This document shows positions 1-10,217 of a DNA stretch of 64,000 nucleotides, piece by piece. The number at the start of each line of letters is the position of its first letter. Within the stretch, counting starts at the first letter, position 1. Under the pieces are notes generated by a model. It had not been told where the DNA came from and did not search any database. It worked only from the letters and a program-made list of their open reading frames with translations. The DNA lies in contig JBQMRX010000001.1 of assembly GCA_052174115.1 (NCBI GenBank), positions 558,001 through 622,000 of the forward strand. The letters run 5' to 3'. The stretch comes from Arsenophonus sp052174115 (GTDB lineage: Bacteria > Pseudomonadota > Gammaproteobacteria > Enterobacterales > Enterobacteriaceae). A program made the position numbers and the translations under genes.

Positions 1-111
1 TTTAGGCATTGTTATTAATGCACAATCATCACCAATTCCAATATTAACATAACGCTTATTTTTTTGACGGTTAAAATAATGCATAATTATATCAAATTCA
101 CTATAAATCAT
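1..111 (-). CDS. thiL: Thiamine-monophosphate kinase, N-terminal 37 codons (cut by window edge)
   Basis: ThiL phosphorylates thiamine monophosphate to thiamine pyrophosphate, the active cofactor. Only the first 37 residues are in the window. They contain EFDIIMHYF, which matches the E. coli N-terminal EFSLIARYF, followed by the ATP/Mg-binding stretch GIGDDCAL, the family hallmark. The start is the ATG read from 111 down to 109; the reading frame is open to the edge. It lies 97 nt after nusB on the same strand, as in E. coli (ribD-ribH-nusB-thiL). Identity is confident; completeness cannot be judged. Confidence 0.88.
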   Translation of the reverse strand, partial: MIYSEFDIIMHYFNRQKNKRYVNIGIGDDCALITMPK

Positions 112-208
112 AACAATATTCCAATAAATTACACTCTTATTTTTATAATTAAATAATATAGCTAATATTTAAAATAAAGATTAATTTATTTAAAAAACTT
201 GAAGTTTT

Positions 209-622
209 TTATTTTTTTTTCATATTAGAAATAATTTTATCTAATGCACCATTAATAAATTTATGACTTTCCTCTGCACCAAAAATTTTAGCTAATTCAA
301 CTGCTTCATTAATAATAACTTTATAAGGTATATCATCACGATAACAAAATTCAAACATAGCTAAACGTAAAACAGCTTTCTCTATTTGACCAATCTCATT
401 AAACTTACGAGAAAGATAAGGAGTTATTTTTTTATCTAACTCACACACATTAATTGAAATTCCTATAAGAAGTTCACTAAAATAAATCATATCAACATCA
501 AACATATTTTGATTAGATAAAAACTCTATTTCAATATCTTTGATATTATTACCAGATAATTGCCATGAATAAATTGCTTGAATGATACACTCGCGTGCAC
601 GATGACGGGCAGCAGGTTTCAC
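209..622 (-). CDS. nusB: Transcription antitermination factor NusB
   Basis: NusB binds boxA RNA with S10 (NusE) and promotes antitermination on rRNA operons. The 137-residue product matches the usual 139-residue family length. It starts MKPAARHRAREC and carries the conserved AVLRLA, YKVIINEAVELAKIFG and SHKFINGALD helices. The start codon is GTG (622-620), as in E. coli nusB, with an AAGGA ribosome site about 7 nt upstream. It lies 25 nt behind ribH and probably shares its transcript. Nothing looks damaged. Confidence 0.97.
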   Translation of the reverse strand: MKPAARHRARECIIQAIYSWQLSGNNIKDIEIEFLSNQNMFDVDMIYFSELLIGISINVCELDKKITPYLSRKFNEIGQIEKAVLRLAMFEFCYRDDIPYKVIINEAVELAKIFGAEESHKFINGALDKIISNMKKK

Positions 623-647
623 ACAAAATTCCTTTTTAATAAAATAA

Positions 648-1118
648 TTATTCTTTAATAAGATTAATTATATTAATCATTTCTAATGCAGTTAATGCAG
701 CATCAGCGCCTTTATTTCCAGATTTTGTACCTGCTCGCTCAATTGCTTGTTCAATATTCTCTATAGTTAGAATACCAAATGCAACAGGAATATTATTTTT
801 TATTGTTATACTAGAAAGTCCTGTAATACATTCACCAATAACATATTTAAAATGTTGAGTTTCTCCACGTATAATACTAGCAAGCGCAATTATTGCATCA
901 TATTTTTTTGTTTCTGATAATATTTTAATCGTCAAAGGCAATTCATAAGCGCCAGGTATCCAAACTACAGTAATGTTTTCTTTTATAACTTGACCAATAC
1001 GTTCTAAAGTATCAATAGCACCTTCTAACAAGCTTTTATTAATAAAATGATTAAAACGTGCAACAACAATTGCTATATGAGCTTTTGGTGCTCCTATAGT
1101 ACCTTTTATTATCTTCAT
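648..1118 (-). CDS. ribH: 6,7-dimethyl-8-ribityllumazine synthase
   Basis: Lumazine synthase condenses 5-amino-6-ribitylaminouracil with dihydroxybutanone phosphate, the penultimate step of riboflavin synthesis (called ribE in E. coli K-12 nomenclature). The 156-residue protein equals the E. coli length. It shows the substrate-binding ARFNHFI segment, PGAYELP, the catalytic His in RGETQHF, and GTKSGNKGADAALTALEMI near the C-terminus. It sits between ribD and nusB, as in free-living relatives. The 183 nt between it and ribD contain no gene and no recognisable FMN riboswitch. Confidence 0.97.
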   Translation of the reverse strand: MKIIKGTIGAPKAHIAIVVARFNHFINKSLLEGAIDTLERIGQVIKENITVVWIPGAYELPLTIKILSETKKYDAIIALASIIRGETQHFKYVIGECITGLSSITIKNNIPVAFGILTIENIEQAIERAGTKSGNKGADAALTALEMINIINLIKE

Positions 1119-1301
1119 AACTTTCCTTAAATACTAATTATTTTTAAAAAGAATAATTTTAACATATTTATATTTAATGTTATTAAATTTAATTAAATAT
1201 TTAATAGAATTATAAATAATAAATTAAATCAGCTAATATTATATAATTTTATTTATATATTATACTATAAGTTAAATAATAAGTTAATAACAACATTATT
1301 T

Positions 1302-2411
1302 TCATAATGGACGAAGTCTTAAACGTAAATCATTACCAACAATTTTAATGTTAATAAATTTAAATATAGGTGCATTTTTTAATTTTTGTAATTCTGGAAT
1401 ATTAATTAATTCCTTCGCCGTTTTACCTAGAATTTTAGGAGCAATATAAATAATTAATTCATCAATTAATCCTAATGTTAACAAAGCACCTGAAAGTGTT
1501 GGTCCAGTTTCAATAAAAATCGAATTAATATTATCTTTAGCTAGCTGAATCATTAATAAAACTAAATCAATTCCTTTTTTATAAGTTGGAACTGTAATTT
1601 GCTTAACATGTTTACTCCAATTTTGTGATATTGGATTAGGACGAATAAGCCAACATTCACCATCTAATTTCGTTATAATATGTTCTGGTTTTATTTGATT
1701 ACGACGATCTAAAACAATTCTTATTGGTTGTCGAATTTTATCTTTAGGGTAAATATCTTTTAATTCAGGTGAAAAATCTTTCCAACGAACATTTAAAGCA
1801 GGATTATCAATCAAAACAGTTGTACTAGTAGTTAAAATTGCACTTGCTTGAGCTCTAAAACTTTGTACATCTTGACGAGCTTCTAATGAAGTAATCCATT
1901 TACTTTCACCAGATGCAAGTGCTATTCGCCCATCAAGTGATGCAGCTAATTTAAGTTGAGTATAAGGAAGACCTCTTCGCATTCTTTTTATAAAATCTTG
2001 ATTTAACTGTTCGGCTTCATTTATTAGTAAACCATGCATAACTTCAATACCAGCTTGTTGTAATTTAAGTAAACCACGTCCTGCAACTTGAGGATTTGGA
2101 TCTTTCATTGCTACAACAACACGCTGAATACCTAAATTAATCAATGCATCAACACATGGTGGTGTTTTTCCATAATGACTACAAGGTTCTAATGTAATAT
2201 AAGCGATCGCTCCGTTAGCTTTTTCACCTGCCATTTGCAGCGCATAAATCTCAGCATGCGGTTCACCTACTTTATAATGAAAACCTTCACCAACAATTTT
2301 ACCATCACGTACAATAACACAACCTACATTTGGATTAGGCGAGGTAGTAAATTGTCCTTGCTTTGCTAATAACAATGCACGGTTCATAAATTGCTTATCA
2401 AATAAGGTCAT
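1302..2411 (-). CDS. ribD: Bifunctional diaminohydroxyphosphoribosylaminopyrimidine deaminase / reductase
   Basis: RibD performs the deamination and NADPH-dependent side-chain reduction steps of riboflavin synthesis. The 369-residue protein (E. coli 367) is complete. The deaminase domain (about 1-145) has the zinc motif HAE at 52-54 with Cys77 and Cys86 in PCSHYGKTPPC. The reductase domain has KLAASLDGRIA and GPTLSGALL. The start lies 5 nt after the nrdR stop, so the two genes are very probably co-transcribed and perhaps translationally coupled. With ribH here and ribF at 28943-29872, part of the flavin pathway is intact in this window. Confidence 0.97.
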   Translation of the reverse strand: MTLFDKQFMNRALLLAKQGQFTTSPNPNVGCVIVRDGKIVGEGFHYKVGEPHAEIYALQMAGEKANGAIAYITLEPCSHYGKTPPCVDALINLGIQRVVVAMKDPNPQVAGRGLLKLQQAGIEVMHGLLINEAEQLNQDFIKRMRRGLPYTQLKLAASLDGRIALASGESKWITSLEARQDVQSFRAQASAILTTSTTVLIDNPALNVRWKDFSPELKDIYPKDKIRQPIRIVLDRRNQIKPEHIITKLDGECWLIRPNPISQNWSKHVKQITVPTYKKGIDLVLLMIQLAKDNINSIFIETGPTLSGALLTLGLIDELIIYIAPKILGKTAKELINIPELQKLKNAPIFKFINIKIVGNDLRLRLRPL

Positions 2412-2416
2412 TTTTA

Positions 2417-2869
2417 TTATCGATCCTGTAATTTAGCAATTTCTTTACCAAATTCACTAATATCTTCAAAACTACAATAGACAGAAGCAAAACGTATATA
2501 TGCAATTTTATCTAATTTTTTTAATTCTTCCATAACAATTTTTCCTATCATCTTTGCAGAAATTTCTCGCTCTCTGGTTAATCTAAGTTTTAATTTTATA
2601 TTGTTAATAGCTATTTCTACATCATCAGAAATTACTGGGCGTTTTTCTAATGCTTTTTGCATACCTCGTCTAAGTTTATCTTCATTAAATAACTCAGGTA
2701 TATCATCGCTTTTTACAACACAAGGCATAATTAACTCAGCCACTTCAAAAGTAGTAAAACGCTCACAGCATTCAAGACATTGGCGGCGACGACGAACTTG
2801 CAAACCATTATCAACTAGGCGTGAATCAATAACTTTAGTATCTACAGCAGTGCAAAACGGACAATACAT
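2417..2869 (-). CDS. nrdR: Transcriptional repressor NrdR
   Basis: NrdR is a zinc-ribbon and ATP-cone repressor of ribonucleotide reductase genes that senses ATP/dATP. The 150-residue protein has the four-Cys zinc ribbon (Cys3, Cys6, Cys31, Cys34), the basic VRRRRQ DNA-binding stretch, and an ATP-cone from about residue 46 (VVKSDDIPELFNEDKLRRG). All cone landmarks are present through YIRFASVY and FEDI. Keeping a dedicated repressor is notable in a genome this reduced. It heads the nrdR-ribD-ribH-nusB-thiL cluster. Confidence 0.96.
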   Translation of the reverse strand: MYCPFCTAVDTKVIDSRLVDNGLQVRRRRQCLECCERFTTFEVAELIMPCVVKSDDIPELFNEDKLRRGMQKALEKRPVISDDVEIAINNIKLKLRLTREREISAKMIGKIVMEELKKLDKIAYIRFASVYCSFEDISEFGKEIAKLQDR

Positions 2870-3009
2870 AAAATTTCCTAATTTTAAAGTCCGATTTTTT
2901 AGTTTAATTTAATTTTTAATAAAAAATCTTATTAATTTAATTAACTAGATTTAAAAAAGTTAATAAAATTTACTTTTAAAATTAATATAGATATTAATCT
3001 ATTATTTTT

Positions 3010-3948
3010 TTATTTTATTTTATAATAAACAAAATGTTCTCGTTTCATTTGCATCTTTAACGCTAAAGCAGAAGCAACATAAATTGAAGAAACAGTGCCA
3101 ATTGGAATACCAATTAACATAACTAGCGAGAATCCTTTTAAAATTAAACCACCAAAAAAATAAAGCATTAATACTGCTAATAAAAAAGTTCCTGATGTAA
3201 TAACTGTCCGATTTAACGTTTGTGTCAATGAAATATTCATTATTTCATAAGAAGTACCATAATGAATTTTACGAAAATTTTCACGAATACGATCAGAAAC
3301 AACAATACTATCATTTAATGAATAACCAATAATGGACATTAATGAAGCAATAATCGTCATATCAACTTCAATCTGAAAAATTAATACAAGGCCTAATGTA
3401 ATAATAATATCATGAATTAATGATATTATTATACTAATAGCTAAACGCCATTCAAAACGAAAACCAATGTAAATTAAAATACAGATTAAAGCGGTTAAAA
3501 GTGCTATTATCCCAGTTTGAATTAATTCACTGCCAATACTTGGCCCGATAAATTCAATACGTTTAACTATTGATTGATTATCAATATTCTTATTAATTGC
3601 TAAAATAATAGATTTACTGATTTCTTGGTCTTCTATACTACCTTTAATAGGGGGAAACCGAATTATGATATCTCGAGTATTACCAAAATTTTGAATCATA
3701 AGCTCTTGATAACCATTATGAGATAAATTAGCTCTAATTTTATTGAGATCTAGTGGTTTACTAAGATTGATTTCAATAAGAGTCCCTCCAGTAAAATCTA
3801 ATCCAAAGTTAAAATCTTTTAATAAAATTACAGTAATAGAAAATGAAAACAAAACAAATGAAATACCAAATGCTAAGTAATCCCAATGCATAAAATCAAT
3901 AACTTTACGACCATGATTTAACTGTTCTATTGTATAATTTTCTGTCAT
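3010..3948 (-). CDS. secF: Protein translocase subunit SecF
   Basis: SecF pairs with SecD to drive late steps of Sec translocation using the proton gradient. The 312-residue protein (E. coli 323) has six predicted membrane segments. It carries the N-terminal NHGRKVIDFMHWDY, GLDFTGGT after the first membrane span, the RND-type core (SLIHDIIITLG, IGYSLNDSIVVSDRIREN), and the closing SSIYVASALALK. It starts 11 nt after the secD stop, so it belongs to one operon with secD and yajC. The slightly short tail lacks the E. coli C-terminal extension. Confidence 0.97.
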   Translation of the reverse strand: MTENYTIEQLNHGRKVIDFMHWDYLAFGISFVLFSFSITVILLKDFNFGLDFTGGTLIEINLSKPLDLNKIRANLSHNGYQELMIQNFGNTRDIIIRFPPIKGSIEDQEISKSIILAINKNIDNQSIVKRIEFIGPSIGSELIQTGIIALLTALICILIYIGFRFEWRLAISIIISLIHDIIITLGLVLIFQIEVDMTIIASLMSIIGYSLNDSIVVSDRIRENFRKIHYGTSYEIMNISLTQTLNRTVITSGTFLLAVLMLYFFGGLILKGFSLVMLIGIPIGTVSSIYVASALALKMQMKREHFVYYKIK

Positions 3949-3959
3949 AATTATGCCTC

Positions 3960-5810
3960 TTAAATAGAGAGCTTTTTAATATGTTTATTCCCATATAATA
4001 AGTTTACAATAGCACGTGTTCCTATAATTGAAGTAAACATAGAAGTTATAATACCAATTGCTGTAGTAATAGCAAAACTCTTAATTGGACCAATACCAAT
4101 CATATATAAAATAATTACAATAATTACAGTTGTTAAATTTGCATCTAAGATACTTGAAAATGCACCTTTATAACCTTCATTTATTGCTTGTTGTACAGAA
4201 CGACCATTTTTTAATTCTTCTTTAATACGTTCATTAATTAATACATTAGCATCAACAGCAACAGCAAGTGTTAAAACAATACCAGCTATTCCTGGCATAG
4301 TTAATGTAATACTAGGTAATAAAGACATAGCAGCAATAATAAGAATTAAATTAACTAATAATGCAGAACTAGCAATTAAACCAAACTTACGATAATAAAT
4401 TACCATAAATAATATTGAAGCTAACAAAGCAGCTAATGATGCTTTTATTCCTTGTTTAATATTTAATAAACCTAAAGTTGGTCCAATTATTCGTTCTTCA
4501 ATAATTTGAATAGGCGCAATAAGTGCGCCAGCTCGTAATAATAATGATAATTGTCGAGCTTCTATTTTATTATTTATACCAATAATTCGAAATTTACTGC
4601 TAAAATGAGAAGAAATTCTTGCAATATTAATAATTTTTTCATCTTTTGTAAAAATAGTGTGATGATTGATATCTTTTTGTCCACTATCTTTATATTCAAT
4701 AAATAAAGTCGCCATTAATTTATCTTGATTATTACGAGTAAAATTAGACATAATAAAACCACCAGTACTATCTAAATTAATGTTTACTTCTGAGTTTCCA
4801 ATTTCATCAGAACCTGATATAGAGTCAATAATATGATTTCCTGTTAAAATAACACGTTTATAAAGAACAACAGGTTCGCCATCACGAGTATATTTTATTT
4901 CAGAATTACTAGGAATATGACCACGATAAATAGCAGAGTTATCTATATCTGTATTAACTAAACGAAATTCTAGAGTTGCAGTTGCTCCAAGAATTTCTTT
5001 TGCTTGCGCTGTATCTTGAATACCAGGTAATTCAACAACAATACGATCACTACCTTCTTGTTGCACTAATGCTTCAGTAACACCTAATTGATTAATTCGA
5101 TTACGAATAATATTAATGTTTTGTAACACTGCATAATTACGTACTTCACGAATATGCTTATCTGTTATTATTACCGTTAATATCTTTTTGCTATTAGTAG
5201 TAGTGAAAAGTAAATCTTGGTAACGAGATATCAAATAAGATTTTATTTGTGATAATTTACTATTATCATGGAAAGTAATTTTAATACCATAATTATCTAT
5301 TTTTTTTATACTTAAATATGAGATTCTTTTTTCACGTAAATCACTACGCAACCTATCTATATTTTGTTCTTGTAATTTACTCAATACCGTTTTCATATCC
5401 ACATTCATTAAAAAATGAATACCACCACGTAAATCTAACCCCAATTTTATTGGTTCAGCACCTAATACTCTTAACCAATAAGGGGTAGCAGGTGCTAAAT
5501 TTAATGCAACAATATATTGTTTTTTTAAACTAGCAATTAAAACTTCACGTGCATATAATTGAAAATCAAAATTATTAAAACGAATAAGAATTACACCATT
5601 TTTTAATGTAATCGATTTACTTTCAATTTTATTTTTTTTTAAAATATTAGAAATCTTATTTAAAATATGTTCATTGGCAGCAATTCCTTTCACACCAGTA
5701 ATCTGAATAGCTGGATCTTCTCCATAAAGATTAGGAAGCGAATATAGTAGACCGATGAATAATACAACGATCAACATTAAATACTTCCATAAAGAATAAT
5801 AGTTTAACAC
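3960..5810 (-). CDS. secD: Protein translocase subunit SecD
   Basis: SecD is the large periplasmic-domain partner of SecF in the SecDF-YajC complex. The 616-residue protein (E. coli 615) has an N-terminal membrane anchor (MLNYYSLWKYLMLIVV), the large P1 periplasmic domain including KLGLDLRGGIHFLM, and a C-terminal membrane bundle with the VAVDANVLINERIKEEL motif. The start codon is GTG (5810-5808), as in E. coli secD, behind a GAAGGGA ribosome site. It lies between yajC (27 nt away) and secF (11 nt away) in the classical order. Confidence 0.97.
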   Translation of the reverse strand: MLNYYSLWKYLMLIVVLFIGLLYSLPNLYGEDPAIQITGVKGIAANEHILNKISNILKKNKIESKSITLKNGVILIRFNNFDFQLYAREVLIASLKKQYIVALNLAPATPYWLRVLGAEPIKLGLDLRGGIHFLMNVDMKTVLSKLQEQNIDRLRSDLREKRISYLSIKKIDNYGIKITFHDNSKLSQIKSYLISRYQDLLFTTTNSKKILTVIITDKHIREVRNYAVLQNINIIRNRINQLGVTEALVQQEGSDRIVVELPGIQDTAQAKEILGATATLEFRLVNTDIDNSAIYRGHIPSNSEIKYTRDGEPVVLYKRVILTGNHIIDSISGSDEIGNSEVNINLDSTGGFIMSNFTRNNQDKLMATLFIEYKDSGQKDINHHTIFTKDEKIINIARISSHFSSKFRIIGINNKIEARQLSLLLRAGALIAPIQIIEERIIGPTLGLLNIKQGIKASLAALLASILFMVIYYRKFGLIASSALLVNLILIIAAMSLLPSITLTMPGIAGIVLTLAVAVDANVLINERIKEELKNGRSVQQAINEGYKGAFSSILDANLTTVIIVIILYMIGIGPIKSFAITTAIGIITSMFTSIIGTRAIVNLLYGNKHIKKLSI

Positions 5811-5837
5811 GATAATTCCCTTCTGGAAAATTAGAAA

Positions 5838-6170
5838 TTAGACAGACTTCATCGTACCTTTTGGTAGTATAGCAGTAACGAAATCACGTTTAATAGTTAC
5901 TTCATTTGTATTATTTAATGCAACAATAATACAACCTGTTTCAGATATTTTAGTAACACGTCCAATTAATCCACCTGATGTTAGTATTTCATCACCTTTA
6001 GAAATAGAATCCATTAATTTTTTATGCTCTTTAGCTCGCTTGTGTTGCGGGCGTAAAATTATAAAATAAAAAATCAATCCAAAAACAACTAACATGATAA
6101 TCAAGGAGTATGGATTTCCTTGTGTTTGACCATCTGATGAAGCAATTACTTCAGAAATAAAAAAACTCAT
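5838..6170 (-). CDS. yajC: Sec translocon accessory protein YajC
   Basis: YajC is a small inner-membrane protein that co-purifies with SecDF. The 110-residue product has a short N-terminal part, one membrane segment (about 22-40, SLIIMLVVFGLIFYFII), the signature LRPQHKRAKEHKKLM, and a soluble C-terminal domain with GDEILTSGGLIGRVTKI. It precedes secD by 27 nt and follows tgt by about 100 nt, as in E. coli tgt-yajC-secD-secF. Confidence 0.96.
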   Translation of the reverse strand: MSFFISEVIASSDGQTQGNPYSLIIMLVVFGLIFYFIILRPQHKRAKEHKKLMDSISKGDEILTSGGLIGRVTKISETGCIIVALNNTNEVTIKRDFVTAILPKGTMKSV

Positions 6171-6274
6171 TAAAATCTCCTTATTAATAACTAAATAATA
6201 TTTCTAACTAAAAATAATTCAAATTCATAAATTCTATATAGATTTAATTTAATTAATAAAATTAAAATTATACT

Positions 6275-7402
6275 CTAATTTAATGAAATTGATTTATTGT
6301 ATTTATTAATTCGTTTATAAAACTTTATAATAAAAGATTCAAATTCATTTTTCTCAATTGATTGGCGAATTCCATTCATTAGTTGCTGATAATAATACAA
6401 ATTATGTAATGTATTAAGTCTTATTCCAAGAATTTCACTACATTTATCAAGATGATGTAAATAAGAACGGCTATAATTAGAGCAAGTATAGCAATCACAA
6501 TAAGTATCTAATGGCAAAGTATCTAATTTATATTTAGAATTACGAATCTTAATTACACCTTCAGTAACAAATAAATAACCATTTCGTGCATTACGGGTTG
6601 GTATTACGCAATCAAACATATCAATACCGCGATAAACTGCTTCAATTAAATCTTCTGGTTTACCAACTCCCATTAAATAACGTGGTTTATTTTTTGGAAT
6701 CTGTAAACAAACATGAGACAAAATTCTATACATATCTTTTTTAGGTTCTCCAACAGATAAACCACCAATAGCATAACCATCAAAACCAATTTCAATTAAT
6801 TTTTTTATTGAAATATCACGTAAATTCTTATAAACACCACCTTGAATAATACCAAAAAGCGCATTTTTATTAATTAACTCGTCAAATCGTTGACGACTAC
6901 GTTTTGCCCAACGTAGAGACATTTCCATTGATTTTTTAGCATAATTTAGATCTATTGGATAAGGCATACATTCATCAAAAATCATGACAATATCAGAGTC
7001 AAGATCATATTGAATTTCTATTGATTTTTCAGGAGTAAAAAACATTTTTGAGCCATTAATTGGATGACGGAAATAAACACCTTCTTCTTTAATTTTACAC
7101 ATTGCACCGAGACTAAAAACTTGAAATCCACCTGAGTCAGTCAAAATTGGTAATTGCCATTGCATAAAGTTATGCAAATTGCCATGAGATTTAATTACAT
7201 TTTGTCCAGGACGTAGCCATAAATGAAAAGTATTACTTAATATAATTTGTGCTCCAGTTTGTTTAATTTCTTCTGGAGTCACACTTTTAACTGTACCATA
7301 AGTTCCAACAGGCATAAAAACGGGTGTTTCTATAACTCCACGATTAAAAATTAAACGACCACGACGAGCTTCCCCGTCTTGATTTTGTAATTCATATTTC
7401 AC
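6275..7402 (-). CDS. tgt: Queuine/preQ1 tRNA-ribosyltransferase
   Basis: Tgt exchanges guanine-34 for preQ1 in GUN-anticodon tRNAs, the entry step to queuosine. I place the start at the GTG at 7402: it sits 9 nt behind a GGAG site, gives 375 residues exactly like E. coli, and E. coli tgt also begins with GTG. An upstream TTG at 7423 would add seven unaligned residues. Asp89 lies in LTDSGGFQ, the nucleophile Asp in DMFDCVIPTRNAR, and the zinc ligands in CDCYTCSNYSRSYLHH. queA, which normally sits just upstream, is not found in the following gap. Confidence 0.96.
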   Translation of the reverse strand: MKYELQNQDGEARRGRLIFNRGVIETPVFMPVGTYGTVKSVTPEEIKQTGAQIILSNTFHLWLRPGQNVIKSHGNLHNFMQWQLPILTDSGGFQVFSLGAMCKIKEEGVYFRHPINGSKMFFTPEKSIEIQYDLDSDIVMIFDECMPYPIDLNYAKKSMEMSLRWAKRSRQRFDELINKNALFGIIQGGVYKNLRDISIKKLIEIGFDGYAIGGLSVGEPKKDMYRILSHVCLQIPKNKPRYLMGVGKPEDLIEAVYRGIDMFDCVIPTRNARNGYLFVTEGVIKIRNSKYKLDTLPLDTYCDCYTCSNYSRSYLHHLDKCSEILGIRLNTLHNLYYYQQLMNGIRQSIEKNEFESFIIKFYKRINKYNKSISLN

Positions 7403-8903
7403 TTTATATTTCTCCAGTATCAAAAATAGTTTGATGTATATTTGTATATTTATTTAAATATCTCAATTATGTTAAATGAACAATTAACAATTAGTTCACT
7501 ACTTTTTAATTTAAATATTAGATTAGATTTATATATAACAAATATATTATCATCATAATTAAAAATGATGCTTTTTTTGATATTCTTTTTGATAAACATT
7601 TATTTTATTTTAATAGTCAATAAAAACAAATATAAATATATTTAAAATAAATTTAAATAAATGAAATTAACAATTAATATATTTATGATATAAAAATAAA
7701 AATATTAATAAATAAAAAACAAATATTATTAAAAATAAATAATAATTTTCTTTACAAGTATAAACGATAATTTTTAGAAATATAATCGAAGTTATTCGGA
7801 CTAAATTAATTTATTTATTTATTTATTATTTATGTGGTAGCTTTAAACTAAATTATTTTTTGTGATATTTTAATATAATCTGAATATAGAGTTTGTATGT
7901 TAATTAATAAGATTTTCTATTTTTAATATATTAAAAATATGTTAAATATCAAAAGATTATTGATATCTTTTTTCTTTAACATAGTGTACTAAATAATAAT
8001 TTATAAAAATATAATCTTGTTGTTAAAGTAATAATAATATTAAGATTTTTTGTTATAAACTATTTAATAAATTAATTTCATTTTATTACTACTTTTTTAT
8101 TATACAAATAATATAAGATAAAAATTATTTAATTAAATATAATTAATATTATTTAGTTTAAAGTAATTAATATGTTAGTTATATACTAAAAACTAAACTT
8201 GAAATAAGATGATATCTTATTTACTAACAACAGTGTTATAATTTTTATAAATATTTAAAAAATAAAAAATATAAATTAAAAGATAATAAAGATTTAATAT
8301 TATATATTTTAAAATAGAATACTTAAATTTTTTTAAATTATTGATATCTTTGCTATAAAAATAAACTATTATAATTTAAGTTTTCTTAAAATAAAAAAAT
8401 TAAATCAATTCTAATTTATAAAAATTATTAATAAAAATTTATTTATCAAAATAACATTGTTGTTTTTTTTGAAAAATTATATAATTTAATTTCAACAAAA
8501 TAATTATTAAGAAAATTAATGTTAAATTTACTTTAAATTATTTTTAAAATTATTATTTATTTGATATTTATTTCATAAATTAAAATATATTTTTAAAAAT
8601 ATATTTATTAAATAGAAAATTATTATTTTTTAAAATAAAAACAATATTTTAAATTATAATAGTTCATCGAATAACAAAGCAATTATACTTAATTTAATTT
8701 AAAGTTACTTAAAATATACATTTTATATTTTTATAAAAATATAAATTTAATTATATTAAATTATAAAAAAATTAATGAGTATTTTAAATATAAAACTAAC
8801 TAATTTATTATATAAAATATAAATTACTAATAATATACTAAAAAATATTTTCAATAATTCCTAGCTGATTTAACTAAATTAATCAACTTTTTATAACTTT
8901 ATA
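7403..8903. other. Gene-free gap between tgt and brnQ (1.5 kb)
   Basis: No open frame of substance and no RNA gene is recognisable. E. coli carries proY, malZ, acpH and queA between brnQ and tgt, so this is probably their eroded remains (inference from gene order). Structured pieces include a 24-nt perfect palindrome at 8583-8606, a 9-bp stem with a 3-nt loop at 8202-8222 (AAATAAGAT/ATCTTATTT), and a short TTTA repeat around 7808-7832. The sequence is otherwise almost only A and T. Confidence 0.6.
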
Positions 8904-10217
8904 TTAACGTTGTTTAATATTAATACGATCATATAATGCAAAAAAAACTAAAACAATTAATGAAGGTAAAAGCCAAGATAAATCATGATTATAAAGTGGT
9001 AATTTCTTAGCAAAATTAGGAATAAATACTTCCAAAAGATTAGAAGATTTCATCGCACCTAGTAAACCAAAAATTAAGCTAATTAATATTGTTGGTATAA
9101 TTACATTTGATGCATGTACCCACCATTTTAACGTAAAACTCATTATAATCAACATAATACATGGAGGATAAATTGCAATTAATACTGGGAAAGAGAATTC
9201 AATTAATTTATTTAATCCTAAATTTGAAATTACCATAGAAAATATACTAAGAATCCAAACTAATGTACGATAAGAAATTGGCAGATAAATTGAAAAAAAT
9301 TGAGCACAAGCACTAATAAGCCCTACTGCAGTTACCATGCAAGCAATAAAAATCAATATTCCTAAGAAAAAACTACCATAATTACCAAAAGTATATTGCA
9401 CATAAGCATGCAAAATATCAGCACCATTATTAACATTAGGTGACAATGTACCGCTATTTTCTCCTAATTTAAATAATGAAATATAAACTAATGTTAATAA
9501 AAATCCAGCAATTAATCCAGCCCACATTGTATAACGAGTTAAAAGAGTAGGATTTTTAATCCCACGCGAACGAATAGCATTAACAATAATAATACCAAAA
9601 ACCATTGCTCCTAAAGTATCCATAGTTAAATAACCACTAATAAAACTGTTAGAAAAAACAATATCTTTATATAATGGCATTAATTTAATAGGATCACCTG
9701 CTGGCAAAAGTATTGCAGCAATACCTAAAATAGCTAATCCAATCATTTTTATTGGAGCTAAAACATATCCAATGCTATCGAGTAATCGTCCTGGATGAAG
9801 TGAGATAATTATCACAATAGCAAAATAAAATAAACTATAAATAAATAACGAAATCGATGAAATTTTTCCTCCTAATAATGTAGCAATTCCTACTTCATAA
9901 GAAACTGTTGCAGTACGAGGCGCTGCAAATAATGGTCCAACAGATAAATAAACAATAACAGCTAATAATAATCCAGCATATTTTCCAATTGGAGCACTAA
10001 GTTGTTCAATGCCACCACCTACTTTTGCTAGCGCTATAACAGCAATGACAGGTAACCCAACACCTGTTAAAAGAAATCCTGCTATTGCTACCCATACTTG
10101 TTCACCCGCTTGTAATCCAAGTATAGGAGGAAAAATAATATTTCCTGCTCCAACAAATAAAGCAAAAGTCATAAATCCTAATGCTAAAATAGTTGTAATT
10201 GTTAAACGATATTCCAT
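8904..10217 (-). CDS. brnQ: Branched-chain amino acid transporter BrnQ (LIVCS family)
   Basis: BrnQ imports leucine, isoleucine and valine through the inner membrane, coupled to a cation. The 437-residue protein (E. coli 439) consists of about 12 hydrophobic segments. It carries the family motifs GFMTFALFVGAGNIIFPP near the N-terminus, GPLFAAPRTATVSYEVG, and GYLTMDTLGAMVFG. It is complete. The ATG has no visible Shine-Dalgarno; instead three imperfect AATAATAATAA copies precede it. In E. coli brnQ is also upstream of tgt on the same strand. Retention suggests the host supplies branched-chain amino acids (inference). Confidence 0.95.
   Translation of the reverse strand: MEYRLTITTILALGFMTFALFVGAGNIIFPPILGLQAGEQVWVAIAGFLLTGVGLPVIAVIALAKVGGGIEQLSAPIGKYAGLLLAVIVYLSVGPLFAAPRTATVSYEVGIATLLGGKISSISLFIYSLFYFAIVIIISLHPGRLLDSIGYVLAPIKMIGLAILGIAAILLPAGDPIKLMPLYKDIVFSNSFISGYLTMDTLGAMVFGIIIVNAIRSRGIKNPTLLTRYTMWAGLIAGFLLTLVYISLFKLGENSGTLSPNVNNGADILHAYVQYTFGNYGSFFLGILIFIACMVTAVGLISACAQFFSIYLPISYRTLVWILSIFSMVISNLGLNKLIEFSFPVLIAIYPPCIMLIIMSFTLKWWVHASNVIIPTILISLIFGLLGAMKSSNLLEVFIPNFAKKLPLYNHDLSWLLPSLIVLVFFALYDRINIKQR

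Noticed and set aside
2601..2912. Plus-strand open frame of 103 codons across nrdR
   Set aside because: It is the antisense shadow of nrdR with no recognisable motifs and no ribosome site.
7403..7423. TTG at 7423 as tgt start
   Set aside because: It gives seven extra residues; the GTG at 7402 has a GGAG site and yields the family length.
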